Positions 8,706 through 18,528 of a stretch of DNA of 34,054 nt are shown here, one piece after another. How positions within the stretch are numbered: position 1 is the stretch's first letter; every line of letters starts with the position of its first letter. The stretch lies in assembly GCA_017881795.1 (NCBI GenBank), contig JADGQM010000007.1, positions 1-34,054 on the forward strand. The letters are read 5' to 3'. Source of the DNA: Syntrophobacteraceae bacterium (GTDB lineage: Bacteria > Desulfobacterota > Syntrophobacteria > Syntrophobacterales > Syntrophobacteraceae). The position numbers and the translations under genes are program-made. Below the pieces are notes generated by a model. It was not told the origin of the DNA. It saw only the letters and a list, made by a program, of their open reading frames with translations, and did not search any database.

Positions 8706-9369
8706 TGAAATCCAAGGCAGGATCATACCATGTGGACGATGTAAGAAAAACCAGAACAATGGAATCCTGGGATCTGTACCAGCGGCTGAAGGCTGCAGGC
8801 CAAATGGAAAACTCTCTGAGGCCAAGTGAAGCGTTGAGATTTGGGGAGAAGCAATGCCGAACTGGATTCCCTGATGCTTGAGCAGAATCAGCCCTCATGC
8901 GAAAGGCTGGTAAGGCGCTCGTAATATTTTTCATCTAAGAAACCCGACCACACATATATCGTGTATGTTGTGGCTGACAGCCGGATGATATGCATGTTTG
9001 AGGCGAACCATGAGTATCGTTCATGAAAAATACGAGCAAATGAAGCCGGAGCTGCGCTACCTCTAGAAGACGATTCAGAAAGTCCTTGCGAAAAATGAGC
9101 GAATAATTGGTTTTTAATAGTGTGCTCATCTCGTGGTCCCAACAGGGACTAGCGGGCATAGGGTATCGTTTTTGAGTATACAACAGACTATGGCAAAACG
9201 TAGCGGAAGAGAACCCCAAATTTCACAAGAAAGGGACAATCAAAGGCCGGCCTTCTCGCGGTCGATTCCTTGTTGGGAGGGCTCGGAGCGATCTGGGCCT
9301 TTTCTGTTTTTGAAAATGCTGCGTTCTGATATGCTAAAAAAGAATCCATGCTCAGGAGATGCACAGGGC

Positions 9370-9405
9370 AAAAAAAAGAGGTTAACGGAATTCCCGCTAA
9401 CCTCT
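9370..9405 (-). terminator. Intrinsic terminator downstream of tRNA-Arg (possibly bidirectional)
   Basis: Stem GAGGTTAACGG(9378-9388)/CCGCTAACCTC(9394-9404) with one G-U/A-C type mismatch; A-run 9370-9377 gives a T-tract on the minus strand, and a shorter T-run follows on the plus strand. Confidence 0.85.
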
Positions 9406-9414
9406 CGATTTTTC

Positions 9415-9491
9415 TGGCGCGCCCAGTAGGATTCGAACCTACGGCCTACGGATTCGTAGTCCGGCACTCTATCCAGCTGAGCTATGGGCGC
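9415..9491 (-). tRNA. tRNA-Arg (anticodon ACG), CCA encoded
   Basis: Minus strand GCGCCCATAGCTCAGCTGGATAGAGTGCCGGACTACGAATCCGTAGGCCGTAGGTTCGAATCCTACTGGGCGCGCCA: 7-bp acceptor stem, anticodon loop CTACGAA, GGTTCGAATCC T-arm, 3' CCA. Confidence 0.96.
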
Positions 9492-9572
9492 ACATGGTTC
9501 TAACGCTTGTCCATGTAACAAACTTTGCTCTCCTAAGCAAGGACAAAAGACTGACAGGGGCTGCCGGATAAC

Positions 9573-11186
9573 ATGACGAGGGAACTTGATGCCAGAGGAA
9601 CGCAGAGAAGAAATCCCCTGTCACTTTTGAGTCGTCGCCAACAGATGGGATGGGCCGCCCTGGTCATGGGCGTCAGCGTGCTGCTCTCGCGGTTCATGGG
9701 TTTGATCCGGGATAAGGTCATCTCCTACCTCTTCGGAGCGACGAGCGAGTCGGACCTCTACTTTGCGGCGTTTGTCATCCCGGATTTTATTAACTACCTC
9801 CTGGCCGGGGCCTATTTTTCCATTACGCTCATTCCCCTCTTGAGCGTCTATTTCGAAAAAGACGAGGAAGACGGTTGGCGTTTCTTCTCGACGGTTTTCA
9901 CCTGGATCGCCCTGCTTATCTCTGCCCTCACCGCCGTGGCCATGGCGTTTGCTCCCCGGCTTGCTTACCTTGCCGCCCCCGGGCTTACCGAGGAGGCCCT
10001 GGCGCGCCTGGCGCTCTTTCTAAGGATTGTTCTCCCGGCGCAGATCTGCTTCCTCCTCGGGTCCTGTATCACGGCCATTCTCTATCTCCGCAAGCAGTTC
10101 CTGGTTCCGGCTCTGATGCCGCTGATCTACAATTTGATGATCATTCTGGGCGGGATAATCCTGCGCAACCGAGGCATGGAAGGGTTCTGCTGGGGGGTGC
10201 TGGCGGGGGCCTTTCTCGGGGCCCTTTGCTTGCCCTATCTGGCGGCAAGGTGCGGACAGGGACTCAAGCTTTGTTTTTCTCTTTATCATCCCGGTCTCAA
10301 GCGGTTCTTCCTGCTGGCGCTACCGCTCATGCTGGGTCAGTCCGTAGTGGTTCTGGATGAACAACTGGTCAGGATCTTCGGATCGCTGGCCGGCGTTGGT
10401 GCGATCAGTTGGCTCAATTACGCGCGCAGGATCATGCTCGTCCCTGTCGGAGTCGTGGCACAGGCTGCCGGGGTCGCTTCTTATCCATTTCTGGCGGAGC
10501 TCGTGGCGAAACAAGAAATCTCCAAATTCCATCAGACCCTGAACACCGCGCTACGCAGCACCCTCACCCTCCTTATTCCCCTGACCATCTGGATGATGGC
10601 CGTCGCCGAGCCGACCATCAGGCTGATCTTTCAGCAGGGGCATTTCGCCGCGGCAGATACGTTGCAGACCTCCCAATTGCTCCTGATTATGCTCATTGCC
10701 GTTTCCTGCTGGGGATTCCAGCAGGTTCTGGGGCGGGGCTATTACGCTCAGCAGGACACGCTCACTCCGGCACTCATCGGCACCGCCGCCACGCTGATCT
10801 CGATTCCCATTTACTATTTCAGCTCGCTGCACTGGCAGGCCGTCGGCGTGGCTTTGGCAAGTTCGATTTCGGTTGGCCTCTACACCGGATTCCTAAGCCT
10901 CCGGTGGTATCAACGCTTCGGAAAGGAAGCCTTCCTCGGCCTGGGTAAAGATTTCCTGAAGGTGGTCGGGCTCTCGCTGCTGGCGGGATTTCCTGCCCTG
11001 TTCGTGGTTAAATTCAGGATTATTGACGTGGCCGTTCATCCCTATTACGAGGCGCTCTATGCTATCGGGATCAGCGGTGTATGTTTCGCCGTGATCTTTG
11101 TGATGCTGTCGCGGTATTTTATTCCGGACCTGATCAGACCCGTATTACAAAAGGCTGGTCCTCTTGGTCGCCTGCTGCTCCGATAA
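9573..11186 (+). CDS. murJ: Lipid II flippase MurJ (MviN family)
   Basis: 537 aa polytopic; 'SRFMGLIRDKVISYLFGATSESDLYFAAFVIPDFINYLLAGAYFSITLIPLLS' and 'VPVGVVAQAAGVASYPFLAELVA' are characteristic. Confidence 0.93.
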   Translation: MTRELDARGTQRRNPLSLLSRRQQMGWAALVMGVSVLLSRFMGLIRDKVISYLFGATSESDLYFAAFVIPDFINYLLAGAYFSITLIPLLSVYFEKDEEDGWRFFSTVFTWIALLISALTAVAMAFAPRLAYLAAPGLTEEALARLALFLRIVLPAQICFLLGSCITAILYLRKQFLVPALMPLIYNLMIILGGIILRNRGMEGFCWGVLAGAFLGALCLPYLAARCGQGLKLCFSLYHPGLKRFFLLALPLMLGQSVVVLDEQLVRIFGSLAGVGAISWLNYARRIMLVPVGVVAQAAGVASYPFLAELVAKQEISKFHQTLNTALRSTLTLLIPLTIWMMAVAEPTIRLIFQQGHFAAADTLQTSQLLLIMLIAVSCWGFQQVLGRGYYAQQDTLTPALIGTAATLISIPIYYFSSLHWQAVGVALASSISVGLYTGFLSLRWYQRFGKEAFLGLGKDFLKVVGLSLLAGFPALFVVKFRIIDVAVHPYYEALYAIGISGVCFAVIFVMLSRYFIPDLIRPVLQKAGPLGRLLLR

Positions 11187-11204
11187 TGAAATTTGGATTT
11201 TGAG

Positions 11205-12239
11205 ATGAAAGACCCATGGCTCATTGCGACCTTACGTCGGGTTCTTTTTCTGATCCTGATGTCCTCATTGTTGCTGGCTTTCGGTGTTTCGGGATACATC
11301 CTTGTTGAGCACTTCACGTTTCTTGAAGCACTGTATATGAGCGTTATTACTCTGGCCACCGTCGGCTTTACCGAGGTGAGACCGCTCGATGATGCGGGAC
11401 GGATCTTCACCATCGTGCTGATTTTGATGGGGGCAGGGTTTCTCACTTACAGCTTGATTTACTTTGGTCAGGTTGTGTTTGATCCCAACCTGCTTGAGCT
11501 CTACCGGAGGCGCAGATTGAAAAAGCAACTCGGCCAACTCGAAGACCATTACGTCGTTTGCGGCTATGGACAGATGGGGCAAATAATTGTCCAGGAATTA
11601 ATGACCCATAACATTCCCGTCGTCGTGATTGACAGTGATGATTCCCTGGTTATTCGATTCCGGGAAAAGGGAATTCTTCATCTCACGGCGGATGCGACCG
11701 AAGAAGAGAACCTTATGGCCGCCGGCGCCCAGAGGGCCAAAGGCCTGGTCGCGGTAGTAAACAGGGACACGGATAATGTCTTTATCGTGCTTACGGCAAG
11801 GGACATCAAGAAGGATTTGCTCATTTTTGCTCGAGCGGGGAGCCCCAGCACCCACAAAAGGTTACTGAAAGCAGGCGCCAATCGCGTGGTATCGCCTTTC
11901 GCCACCGGAGCGCATCACATCGCTCAAAATATCCTGCGACCAACCGTGACCGACTTTCTGGAGCTGGCCCTATCCGCCGAGGGCCTGGAACTGAGCCTGG
12001 AGGAAATCGTCATTCCCGATGATGCCGGACTCGTAGGCAAAGAGCTCATGCACTCCGGCATCCGCAGCCAGTACAACTTGATTGTGGTAGCCATCAAGCG
12101 TCGCGACGGCAGCATGATCTACAACCCATCCCCGCAGGAGCTCCTTGAAGCGGGTGACATTCTGGTGGTAATTGGTCCTCAGGAAAACCTCCTGAGCTTT
12201 AGCCGGGAAATCAAGGGCACCCACCAATCCGCTTCTTAG
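11205..12239 (+). CDS. Potassium channel protein with TrkA-N (RCK) and TrkA-C domains
   Basis: Two TM segments with P-loop 'TLATVGFTEVRPL', then 'DHYVVCGYGQMGQIIVQEL' Rossmann motif and C-terminal 'AGDILVVIGPQENL'. ATG at 11205 preferred over TTG at 11193. Confidence 0.9.
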   Translation: MKDPWLIATLRRVLFLILMSSLLLAFGVSGYILVEHFTFLEALYMSVITLATVGFTEVRPLDDAGRIFTIVLILMGAGFLTYSLIYFGQVVFDPNLLELYRRRRLKKQLGQLEDHYVVCGYGQMGQIIVQELMTHNIPVVVIDSDDSLVIRFREKGILHLTADATEEENLMAAGAQRAKGLVAVVNRDTDNVFIVLTARDIKKDLLIFARAGSPSTHKRLLKAGANRVVSPFATGAHHIAQNILRPTVTDFLELALSAEGLELSLEEIVIPDDAGLVGKELMHSGIRSQYNLIVVAIKRRDGSMIYNPSPQELLEAGDILVVIGPQENLLSFSREIKGTHQSAS

Positions 12240-12296
12240 GGCTTCCGCAGAGAGATAGAAAAATCTGGAGTCAGTGAAAGAGAAGAGCTATAGCGA

Positions 12297-12677
12297 TTAC
12301 TTCAATGCCAGATTATACTTCAATGCCTCGTCCACTTCGGCCATCTTCGTTGGGCCAAGCTTCCCGATGGATCGTACGACCAGCTCCCCGCGGGGTGGCC
12401 GCAAACGCGCCTCGGGACCAGTTTGCTGGATCGTGGCGAGCTGCGCGCAATTGATCGCGCTGCGCTCCGCCAGGCCGCTTTGCTGCGGCTCGATGACCAC
12501 CACAAACGGATAGGGCTGCGGCGGCAGCGTACGCGTGATCGCGGCAACCACTGTGGTGGTGCTGTGTCGGTTGCCGACGTCGTTCTGGACGATCAGGGCA
12601 GGCCGCAATCCGCCTTGCTCACTGCCTTTCACCGGATCGAACTCCACCCAGTAGATCTCTCCGCGTCTAGCCGGCAT
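12297..12677 (-). CDS. MazF/PemK-type endoribonuclease toxin
   Basis: 'RRGEIYWVEFDPVKGSEQGGLRPALIVQNDVGNRHSTTTVVAAIT' is canonical MazF/PemK. Overlaps the upstream antitoxin gene. Confidence 0.92.
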   Translation of the reverse strand: MPARRGEIYWVEFDPVKGSEQGGLRPALIVQNDVGNRHSTTTVVAAITRTLPPQPYPFVVVIEPQQSGLAERSAINCAQLATIQQTGPEARLRPPRGELVVRSIGKLGPTKMAEVDEALKYNLALK

Positions 12678-12933
12678 GCGTCAATGCCTCTGCAGATGAG
12701 CGCGCGGACGCTTCCGCGAATTCGCTCGCTTCCGGCGAGTAAAACCGATACCCCTCGACCGCCAACCTTTCTTCTTCAGCGGCCTTGGCCTGAGCCAGGG
12801 CGCGGCTGATGATTTCGCTGCGGCTGATCCGCATCTGCTCGGCCTGCCGGTCGGCAAACTCAAGCAAATTCGGAGGTAAAGAAATCGTGACCTTGCGAAT
12901 TGATGGTGTACGGGTTTGCATGTATGCCTCCAA
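12667..12933 (-). CDS. Ribbon-helix-helix (CopG/MazE-like) antitoxin
   Basis: 'RKVTISLPPNLLEFADRQAEQMRISRSEIISRALAQA' is an RHH motif. Immediately upstream of the MazF gene with an 11-nt overlap. Confidence 0.88.
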   Translation of the reverse strand: MEAYMQTRTPSIRKVTISLPPNLLEFADRQAEQMRISRSEIISRALAQAKAAEEERLAVEGYRFYSPEASEFAEASARSSAEALTHAG

Positions 12934-13014
12934 AGTTGCCTTTTGTCCTCCTCATGCTACACCCAGTACGGCATGCCGTCAAGTCATACCCGTGGTGGAC
13001 TTCATGAATTGAAT

Positions 13015-13043
13015 TTGACAAAGCCTTATTGATCTCCTATAAG
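13015..13043 (+). promoter_or_regulatory. Putative sigma70-type promoter upstream of enoyl-CoA hydratase
   Basis: TTGACA (13015-13020), 17-bp spacer, TATAAG (13038-13043). Confidence 0.5.
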
Positions 13044-13271
13044 CAGGCGTATACAGCAAAAAAAAAGTGAAGTCGGGTTTCATCTCTCTCTTTCGGGTTC
13101 CGTTCCATCGGTTGCGGTTCAACCCCTCGTTTTTTGTGCCTTGCTTTGGAGTCAGAGTCGAGTGTTTCACGTTTGGCTCTTCACAAATTTCGGTATCTAC
13201 GTGCAGTGTGGAACGAGCGGCCATAATGCTAATGCGGTATGAACCAACAAGAGAAAAGGAGGGTGCTTGCT

Positions 13272-14063
13272 ATGGCTTATGAAAACATTCTGTTTGAGAT
13301 TCAAGATGGGGTTGGGGTGCTTACGTTCAATCGGCCTAAGGCCTTGAATGCCCTTAATCCAAAGACCCTGGAAGAAGTCAACGACGTGATCGACAGAGTG
13401 CAGCAAGATGAGAGCGTTCATGTGCTCGTGCTGACGGGTGCCGGGGACAGGGCCTTCGTGGCTGGCGCCGACATCACCGAATTCCCGAAGATGAATCCCC
13501 TCCAGGCAAGACACTTTGGGGAAGTGGGACAGGGTATATTTTTCAAGCTGGAACACCTGCCCAAACCGGTGATCGCTTGCGTCAACGGCTTTGCTCTGGG
13601 GGGAGGTTGTGAAATTGCCATGAGCTGTGATTTCATCTACGCTTCCGATAAAGCAAGGTTTGGTCAACCCGAGGTCAACCTTGGGCTGATTCCTGGTTTT
13701 GGCGGGACGCAGAGGCTGGCGCGCATGATCGGACGCGCCAAAGCCAAAGAACTTTGCATGACAGGAGAAATAATCGACGCTCAGCAGGCGAAGGAATTGG
13801 GTCTGGTCGCCAAGGTGTTCCCGGCCGAGCAGCTCATGGAAGAGACCATGAAAGCTGCCCGACTGCTGGCGACGCGAGCGCAGGGCGTTCTCCGCTCGCT
13901 CAAACAGGTGATCAATCGTGGCATGGATGTCGATCTCAAGAGTGGCTGCGCCCTCGAAGTCGAAGCCTTTGGCCTCTGTTTTTCCAGTCAGGACGCAAAA
14001 GAGGGCGTTTCGGCTTTTCTGGAAAAGCGAAAGCCTGACTTCAAGGGATCGCTCACGAGCTGA
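13272..14063 (+). CDS. Enoyl-CoA hydratase/isomerase (crotonase family)
   Basis: 'VLTFNRPKALNALNPKTLEEV', 'GAGDRAFVAGADI', 'GFALGGGCEIAMSCDF', 'PEVNLGLIPGFGGTQRL'. Start at 13272 follows AGGAGG; ORF track start is 13239. Confidence 0.93.
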   Translation: MAYENILFEIQDGVGVLTFNRPKALNALNPKTLEEVNDVIDRVQQDESVHVLVLTGAGDRAFVAGADITEFPKMNPLQARHFGEVGQGIFFKLEHLPKPVIACVNGFALGGGCEIAMSCDFIYASDKARFGQPEVNLGLIPGFGGTQRLARMIGRAKAKELCMTGEIIDAQQAKELGLVAKVFPAEQLMEETMKAARLLATRAQGVLRSLKQVINRGMDVDLKSGCALEVEAFGLCFSSQDAKEGVSAFLEKRKPDFKGSLTS

Positions 14064-14201
14064 TTCGGGATTTCAAAATTCAGAGGCGGAATATTCGGAA
14101 TGTTCAATTTGAACTGTTTCCACCGCCGCTGAATGGAGGAAGGTTCCGGGTCTATCGATTCAGCTTGAAAAAGGGATATTTCGTGAGGGGAGGAACCAGA
14201 T

Positions 14202-15350
14202 ATGGATTTTGAACTAACCGAAGAACAAAAAATGATTCAGGATATGGCTCGGAAGTTCGCCGAGAAGGAAATCAAGCCGATTGCGACCGAGCTCGATCGT
14301 ACTCATCGCCATCCCGCTGAAATTTGTACGAAAATGGGTGAGCTGGGGCTGATGGGGATTACCATTCCGGAACAGTACGGTGGCGCCGGAATGGACTATA
14401 TATGCTATGCCGTGGCCATGATTGAGATCTCCAAGGCGTGCGCTTCCTGTGGCGTGATCATGAGCGTCTGTAACAGTTTGTACAATTTTCCCGTGTATGC
14501 CTATGGCACCGAGGAGCAAAAACAACAATACCTGCCCCCTGTTGCCAGTGGCAAAGTGCTGGGATGCTACGGTCTGACCGAGGCCGGCGCCGGATCCGAC
14601 CCGGCCGGTATGAAGACTACCGCGGTGCTCGATGGCGACCAGTGGCTCATTAATGGCGTCAAAAGATTCATCACCAACGGCAATGTCGCCAGGTATTGTG
14701 TGCTGGCTGCAATCACCGATCGGTCAGCAGGTTACAAAGGAATCAGCTCCTTTATTGTGGATTTTGAAAATACGCCTGGTTTCAAAGTAGGGACGGTCGA
14801 GGATAAACTCGGTATCAACGCCTCGGGAACGGCTGAACTGGTTTTTGAAGATGCCAGAATCCCCAAGGAAAACCTCTTAGGAAAACCGGGCGAGGGCTTC
14901 CGGCAAATGCTCACCACCCTGGATGGCGGGCGCATCGGCATTGCCTCACAGGCCCTAGGCATCGGACGCGCGGCTCTGGAGGGGGCTCTCGAATACAGCA
15001 AGGCCCGAGAACAGTTCGGCAAGCCGATCTCTTCTTTTCAGGCCATTCAATGGAAGCTTGCCGACATGGCCACGCAACTCGACGCCGCCGAACTGATGAT
15101 TCTGCGGGCGGCGTGGTTGGAACAAAACGGCAAGCACTACGAAAAAGAAGCTGCCATGGCCAAGCTGATGGCCTCGGATGCAGCCATGGCGGCCGGCATC
15201 GAGGGTGTCCAGGTGTTGGGCGGCTACGGTTACTGTAAAGAATATTCGATGGAACGTCACCTGCGCGACGCCAAGATTACCCAGATATACGAAGGTACCA
15301 ACGAAATCATGCGCATGGTGATTGCCCGGAATATTTTGAAGCAGCGATAA
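14202..15350 (+). CDS. Acyl-CoA dehydrogenase (short-chain/butyryl-CoA type)
   Basis: 382 aa; 'YGLTEAGAGSDPAGMKTTA', 'FGKPISSFQAIQWKLADMA', 'QVLGGYGYCKEYSMERHLRDAKITQIYEGTNEIMRMVIAR'. Confidence 0.95.
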   Translation: MDFELTEEQKMIQDMARKFAEKEIKPIATELDRTHRHPAEICTKMGELGLMGITIPEQYGGAGMDYICYAVAMIEISKACASCGVIMSVCNSLYNFPVYAYGTEEQKQQYLPPVASGKVLGCYGLTEAGAGSDPAGMKTTAVLDGDQWLINGVKRFITNGNVARYCVLAAITDRSAGYKGISSFIVDFENTPGFKVGTVEDKLGINASGTAELVFEDARIPKENLLGKPGEGFRQMLTTLDGGRIGIASQALGIGRAALEGALEYSKAREQFGKPISSFQAIQWKLADMATQLDAAELMILRAAWLEQNGKHYEKEAAMAKLMASDAAMAAGIEGVQVLGGYGYCKEYSMERHLRDAKITQIYEGTNEIMRMVIARNILKQR

Positions 15351-15383
15351 TTGAGGGATTGATTACCCGCAGAGAAAAATTGA

Positions 15384-15418
15384 AGCCCTGGGTGACACAG
15401 ACCACCCAGGGCTTTTTC
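15384..15418 (+). terminator. Intrinsic terminator after acyl-CoA dehydrogenase
   Basis: AGCCCTGGGTG(15384-15394)/CACCCAGGGCT(15403-15413) perfect 11-bp stem followed by TTTT. Confidence 0.9.
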
Positions 15419-15547
15419 ATGCAGCAACCACGGGGATGGCACTGACAGGCCGACGCTGGTTCCGATCGCCTCTGGCTGTTCAGTGCATCGTGTTACTTTT
15501 AATTCATCTTTCTAAGGCTACACTATCCCGAATTCCTCAGAGAGCGC

Positions 15548-15742
15548 CTAAGCAGATCTCATCATGCGGCGTTCACGCCGTTGAATTCGCTTGATAGCCT
15601 TTTTCTTCTTGATGCGACGACGTTCCCCCTTGGACAGGTAATAATTGTGGCGACGCAGGACAGGTTGAACGTTCTTTTGAAAATCTTTGCGGAGCTTACG
15701 TATTTTCTTCTCTATACTTTCTTTTGTCTCGGCCTCCGGCAT
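15548..15742 (-). CDS. rpsU: Probable 30S ribosomal protein S21
   Basis: 64 aa very basic; 'VLRRHNYYLSKGERRRIKKKKAIKRIQRR' fits the S21 pattern but is divergent. Confidence 0.7.
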   Translation of the reverse strand: MPEAETKESIEKKIRKLRKDFQKNVQPVLRRHNYYLSKGERRRIKKKKAIKRIQRRERRMMRSA

Positions 15743-15964
15743 CCAGTTTTCACCTACCTTTCAAAGAAGACTTGCCTAAGGTCTAGAACCCCTTTAGTCA
15801 AAAACCATGCCGATTGGCGCCACCTATGAGCGGATCAACCTGACATGCTGCGGGTCTGCGTGCAGAGTTCTCTGTATAGACCCCAGAATTTTGCAACCAT
15901 AAAGCAAGAACTTGAATATGGCAAGTTAATAACAAGTTTTTTTCGAAAGCTGCGGACTTTGCGC

Positions 15965-18007
15965 TCAGCTTTGGGAAGAAACATCGTAGTGGGAAAAGTG
16001 CATGGTGAAGGTGGCTCGCCCCTGAGTCGCCGACCTCAGTGCGGTGGAATATCCAAACATCCTGGAAAGCGGCACCACCCCTCGCACCACCTGGATGGCC
16101 TTGCGCGCGGTAATGCTCTCCACTCGCCCTTTGCGGAGATTCACATCCCCCAGGACTTCTCCCAGAAACTCATCCGGCGCCAGAACCTCCACCGCCATAT
16201 ACGGCTCAAGAAGGACGGGAGATCCCTGATCAAAAGCCTCCTTGAAAGCCATTGTCGCGGCAACCCTGAAAGCCAGTTCGCTGGAAAACGATTCGTGAAA
16301 GCTGCCACCGAGGATGACTGCCTCCACATCGACGACCGGGTATCCCATGAGCGACCCGCTGCTCAGCCCGTCCCGAATCCCTTCTTCCAGGGCTGGGAAG
16401 AACATCTCGGGGATGGAAGCGCCTCTGACTTTGTTGAGAACAACATTGCCCTTTCCCCGAGCCCGGGGTGTCAAGTGGAGCTCGACCATGGCGTAGTGTC
16501 GGGCGCCGGCGATCTCACGGTCAAAAATACCCTGCGCTGAAGTCCCCTGGGCTATGGTCTCGCGATAGACAACCTGGGGTTTTCCGGCGTTAACGCCAAT
16601 GTTGTAATCCCGATCGAGGCGAGTAACCACGATCTCCAGGTGCAGTTCCCCCATTCCACTGATGATCGTCTGCCCGGTGTCAGGATTCTCATTGAAGCGA
16701 AAGGTGGGATCCTCTTCCGAGAGTTTGCTCAGAGTATCCAGGAGTCTTTCCTGGTCGGCGCGAGTTTTGGCCTCAACCGCAATCGACATAACGGGTTCAT
16801 ACGTGTCAATAGGCTCGAGCAGGATGGGATGCTTCGCATCGCACAGCGAATCCCCCGTTGTGGCTGATTTCAACCCCATCAAGGCCACAATGTTGCCCGC
16901 TCCTGACTGCTCCAGCCGCTCGCGCTTGTTGGCATGCATTTGAAAAATACGGGAGACCTTCTCGTGAGCTCCTTTCGAAACATTCAAAACTTCATCCCCC
17001 ACCTTCAACTTTCCCGAATAAAGCCGCGCATAGGTCATCTTCCGTCCCTGGTCCATGACGATTTTAAAGGCCAGAGCTGCGAACGGTTCCTGCTCACTGC
17101 TGAGGCGGTGCTCCCTGGCTTTCGTCTGGGGATTTACGCCGTCGATGGGTGGGATATCCATAGGGGAAGGAAGGAAATCGACAATGGCATCGAGCAGGGG
17201 TTGAATTCCCTTGTTGCGCAATGCTGTACCGCATAGAATCGGCACCACTTTGAGCTGCAGGGTGAGCCTCCGAATAACCGGGATGAGGTCTGAAGCTCCG
17301 ATTGCTTCCCCTTCCAGGTAACGTTCCATGAGCGGTTCATCCCATTCGGCAACCATGGCGACCAATCGGTCTCGCGCTTCCAATACATCCGGCATGAGAG
17401 AAGGATCGATATCCTCATAGGCGTACTGCGCTCCCAGGGTCTCATCCAGCCAGACAATCTGGCGGAGGTGCAGCAGATCCACGACACCACGAAAATCCGA
17501 TTCCTGACCGAGAGGCAGTTGCAGAGGCAACGGGTGGGTCTTGAATTTCTCCGCAATTTGTCGCACCACATTGTGAAAGTCAGCCCCGATGCGGTCCATT
17601 TTGTTGACAAAGGCGATTTTGGGAACGAGATACTTGTCCGCCTGATGCCAGACGGTCTCGGACTGAGGTTCGACCCCACCCACCCCACAAAACACCGCAA
17701 TCACGCCATCGAGCACCCGCAGCGAGCGTTCCACTTCGATCGTAAAATCAACATGCCCAGGGGTGTCGATGAGATGCAACTCATGGCCTCGCCAGTCGCA
17801 GGTGGTCACGGCGGAAGTGATCGTAATGCCTCGTTCCTGTTCCTGTTCCATCCAGTCCATAACGGCGGTCCCATCATGGACTTCGCCCATCTTGTGGGAA
17901 CGGCCGGTGTAGAAGAGGATGCGCTCGGTTACTGTGGTTTTCCCGGCATCGATATGGGCGATTATGCCGATATTTCGGAACGTCTTAAGCGGTGATCTTT
18001 CAGCCAT
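15965..18007 (-). CDS. Translation elongation factor G (EF-G or EF-G paralog)
   Basis: 680 aa; G1 'AHIDAGKTT', 'ERGITI', 'DTPGHVDF', '[10 protein letters not shown]'; domain IV '[15 protein letters not shown]'-type motif. Confidence 0.93.
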   Translation of the reverse strand: MAERSPLKTFRNIGIIAHIDAGKTTVTERILFYTGRSHKMGEVHDGTAVMDWMEQEQERGITITSAVTTCDWRGHELHLIDTPGHVDFTIEVERSLRVLDGVIAVFCGVGGVEPQSETVWHQADKYLVPKIAFVNKMDRIGADFHNVVRQIAEKFKTHPLPLQLPLGQESDFRGVVDLLHLRQIVWLDETLGAQYAYEDIDPSLMPDVLEARDRLVAMVAEWDEPLMERYLEGEAIGASDLIPVIRRLTLQLKVVPILCGTALRNKGIQPLLDAIVDFLPSPMDIPPIDGVNPQTKAREHRLSSEQEPFAALAFKIVMDQGRKMTYARLYSGKLKVGDEVLNVSKGAHEKVSRIFQMHANKRERLEQSGAGNIVALMGLKSATTGDSLCDAKHPILLEPIDTYEPVMSIAVEAKTRADQERLLDTLSKLSEEDPTFRFNENPDTGQTIISGMGELHLEIVVTRLDRDYNIGVNAGKPQVVYRETIAQGTSAQGIFDREIAGARHYAMVELHLTPRARGKGNVVLNKVRGASIPEMFFPALEEGIRDGLSSGSLMGYPVVDVEAVILGGSFHESFSSELAFRVAATMAFKEAFDQGSPVLLEPYMAVEVLAPDEFLGEVLGDVNLRKGRVESITARKAIQVVRGVVPLSRMFGYSTALRSATQGRATFTMHFSHYDVSSQS

Positions 18008-18528
18008 GGTATTTCCCTGCTTGCGGAGGAGCTGGACGAATTAATGGATCGCTTCGTAAGGCTCAGCTCATCTGGATGCCAAACCTTGCCATGATGGCGC
18101 GCCTTTACTCTATATGGGATTCCTTGGAAGGTGTCAAGGTGAGGCAGACAAGCAAGGCGGCTGAGGGCCGAGAGTCTCAAGCGATCTCGAGCATCCTTGC
18201 ACCGATGAAGAAAGACAAAGATCGAACGAATTCTAACGATTAATAAAGAGATCGTATGCAAAATTCGGCCACAAATCGTCGACATCTGGCGCAAAATATC
18301 CATAACTGTTAATATTTATTCAAATTGCATCACGATACCTCGCGATACCTCTCCGATGGGCGCCACAAGCAACCATTTTAAGCCTATTCAGCCATAACCC
18401 CTGAAAAACCCGATTTATGGCGTTTGCCAAGGGCCTTCCTTCCGTGTTAAGAAGGGCGCGTCCTAAAACTCTTACGGTTGATCCGCGAGGGCGATATTGG
18501 ATTTCTTTGAGAAACGAGGAGAACCAGT

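Noticed and set aside
9133-9521. ORFs overlapping the tRNA-Arg and its terminator on both strands
   Set aside because: They run through a clear tRNA gene and a terminator hairpin.
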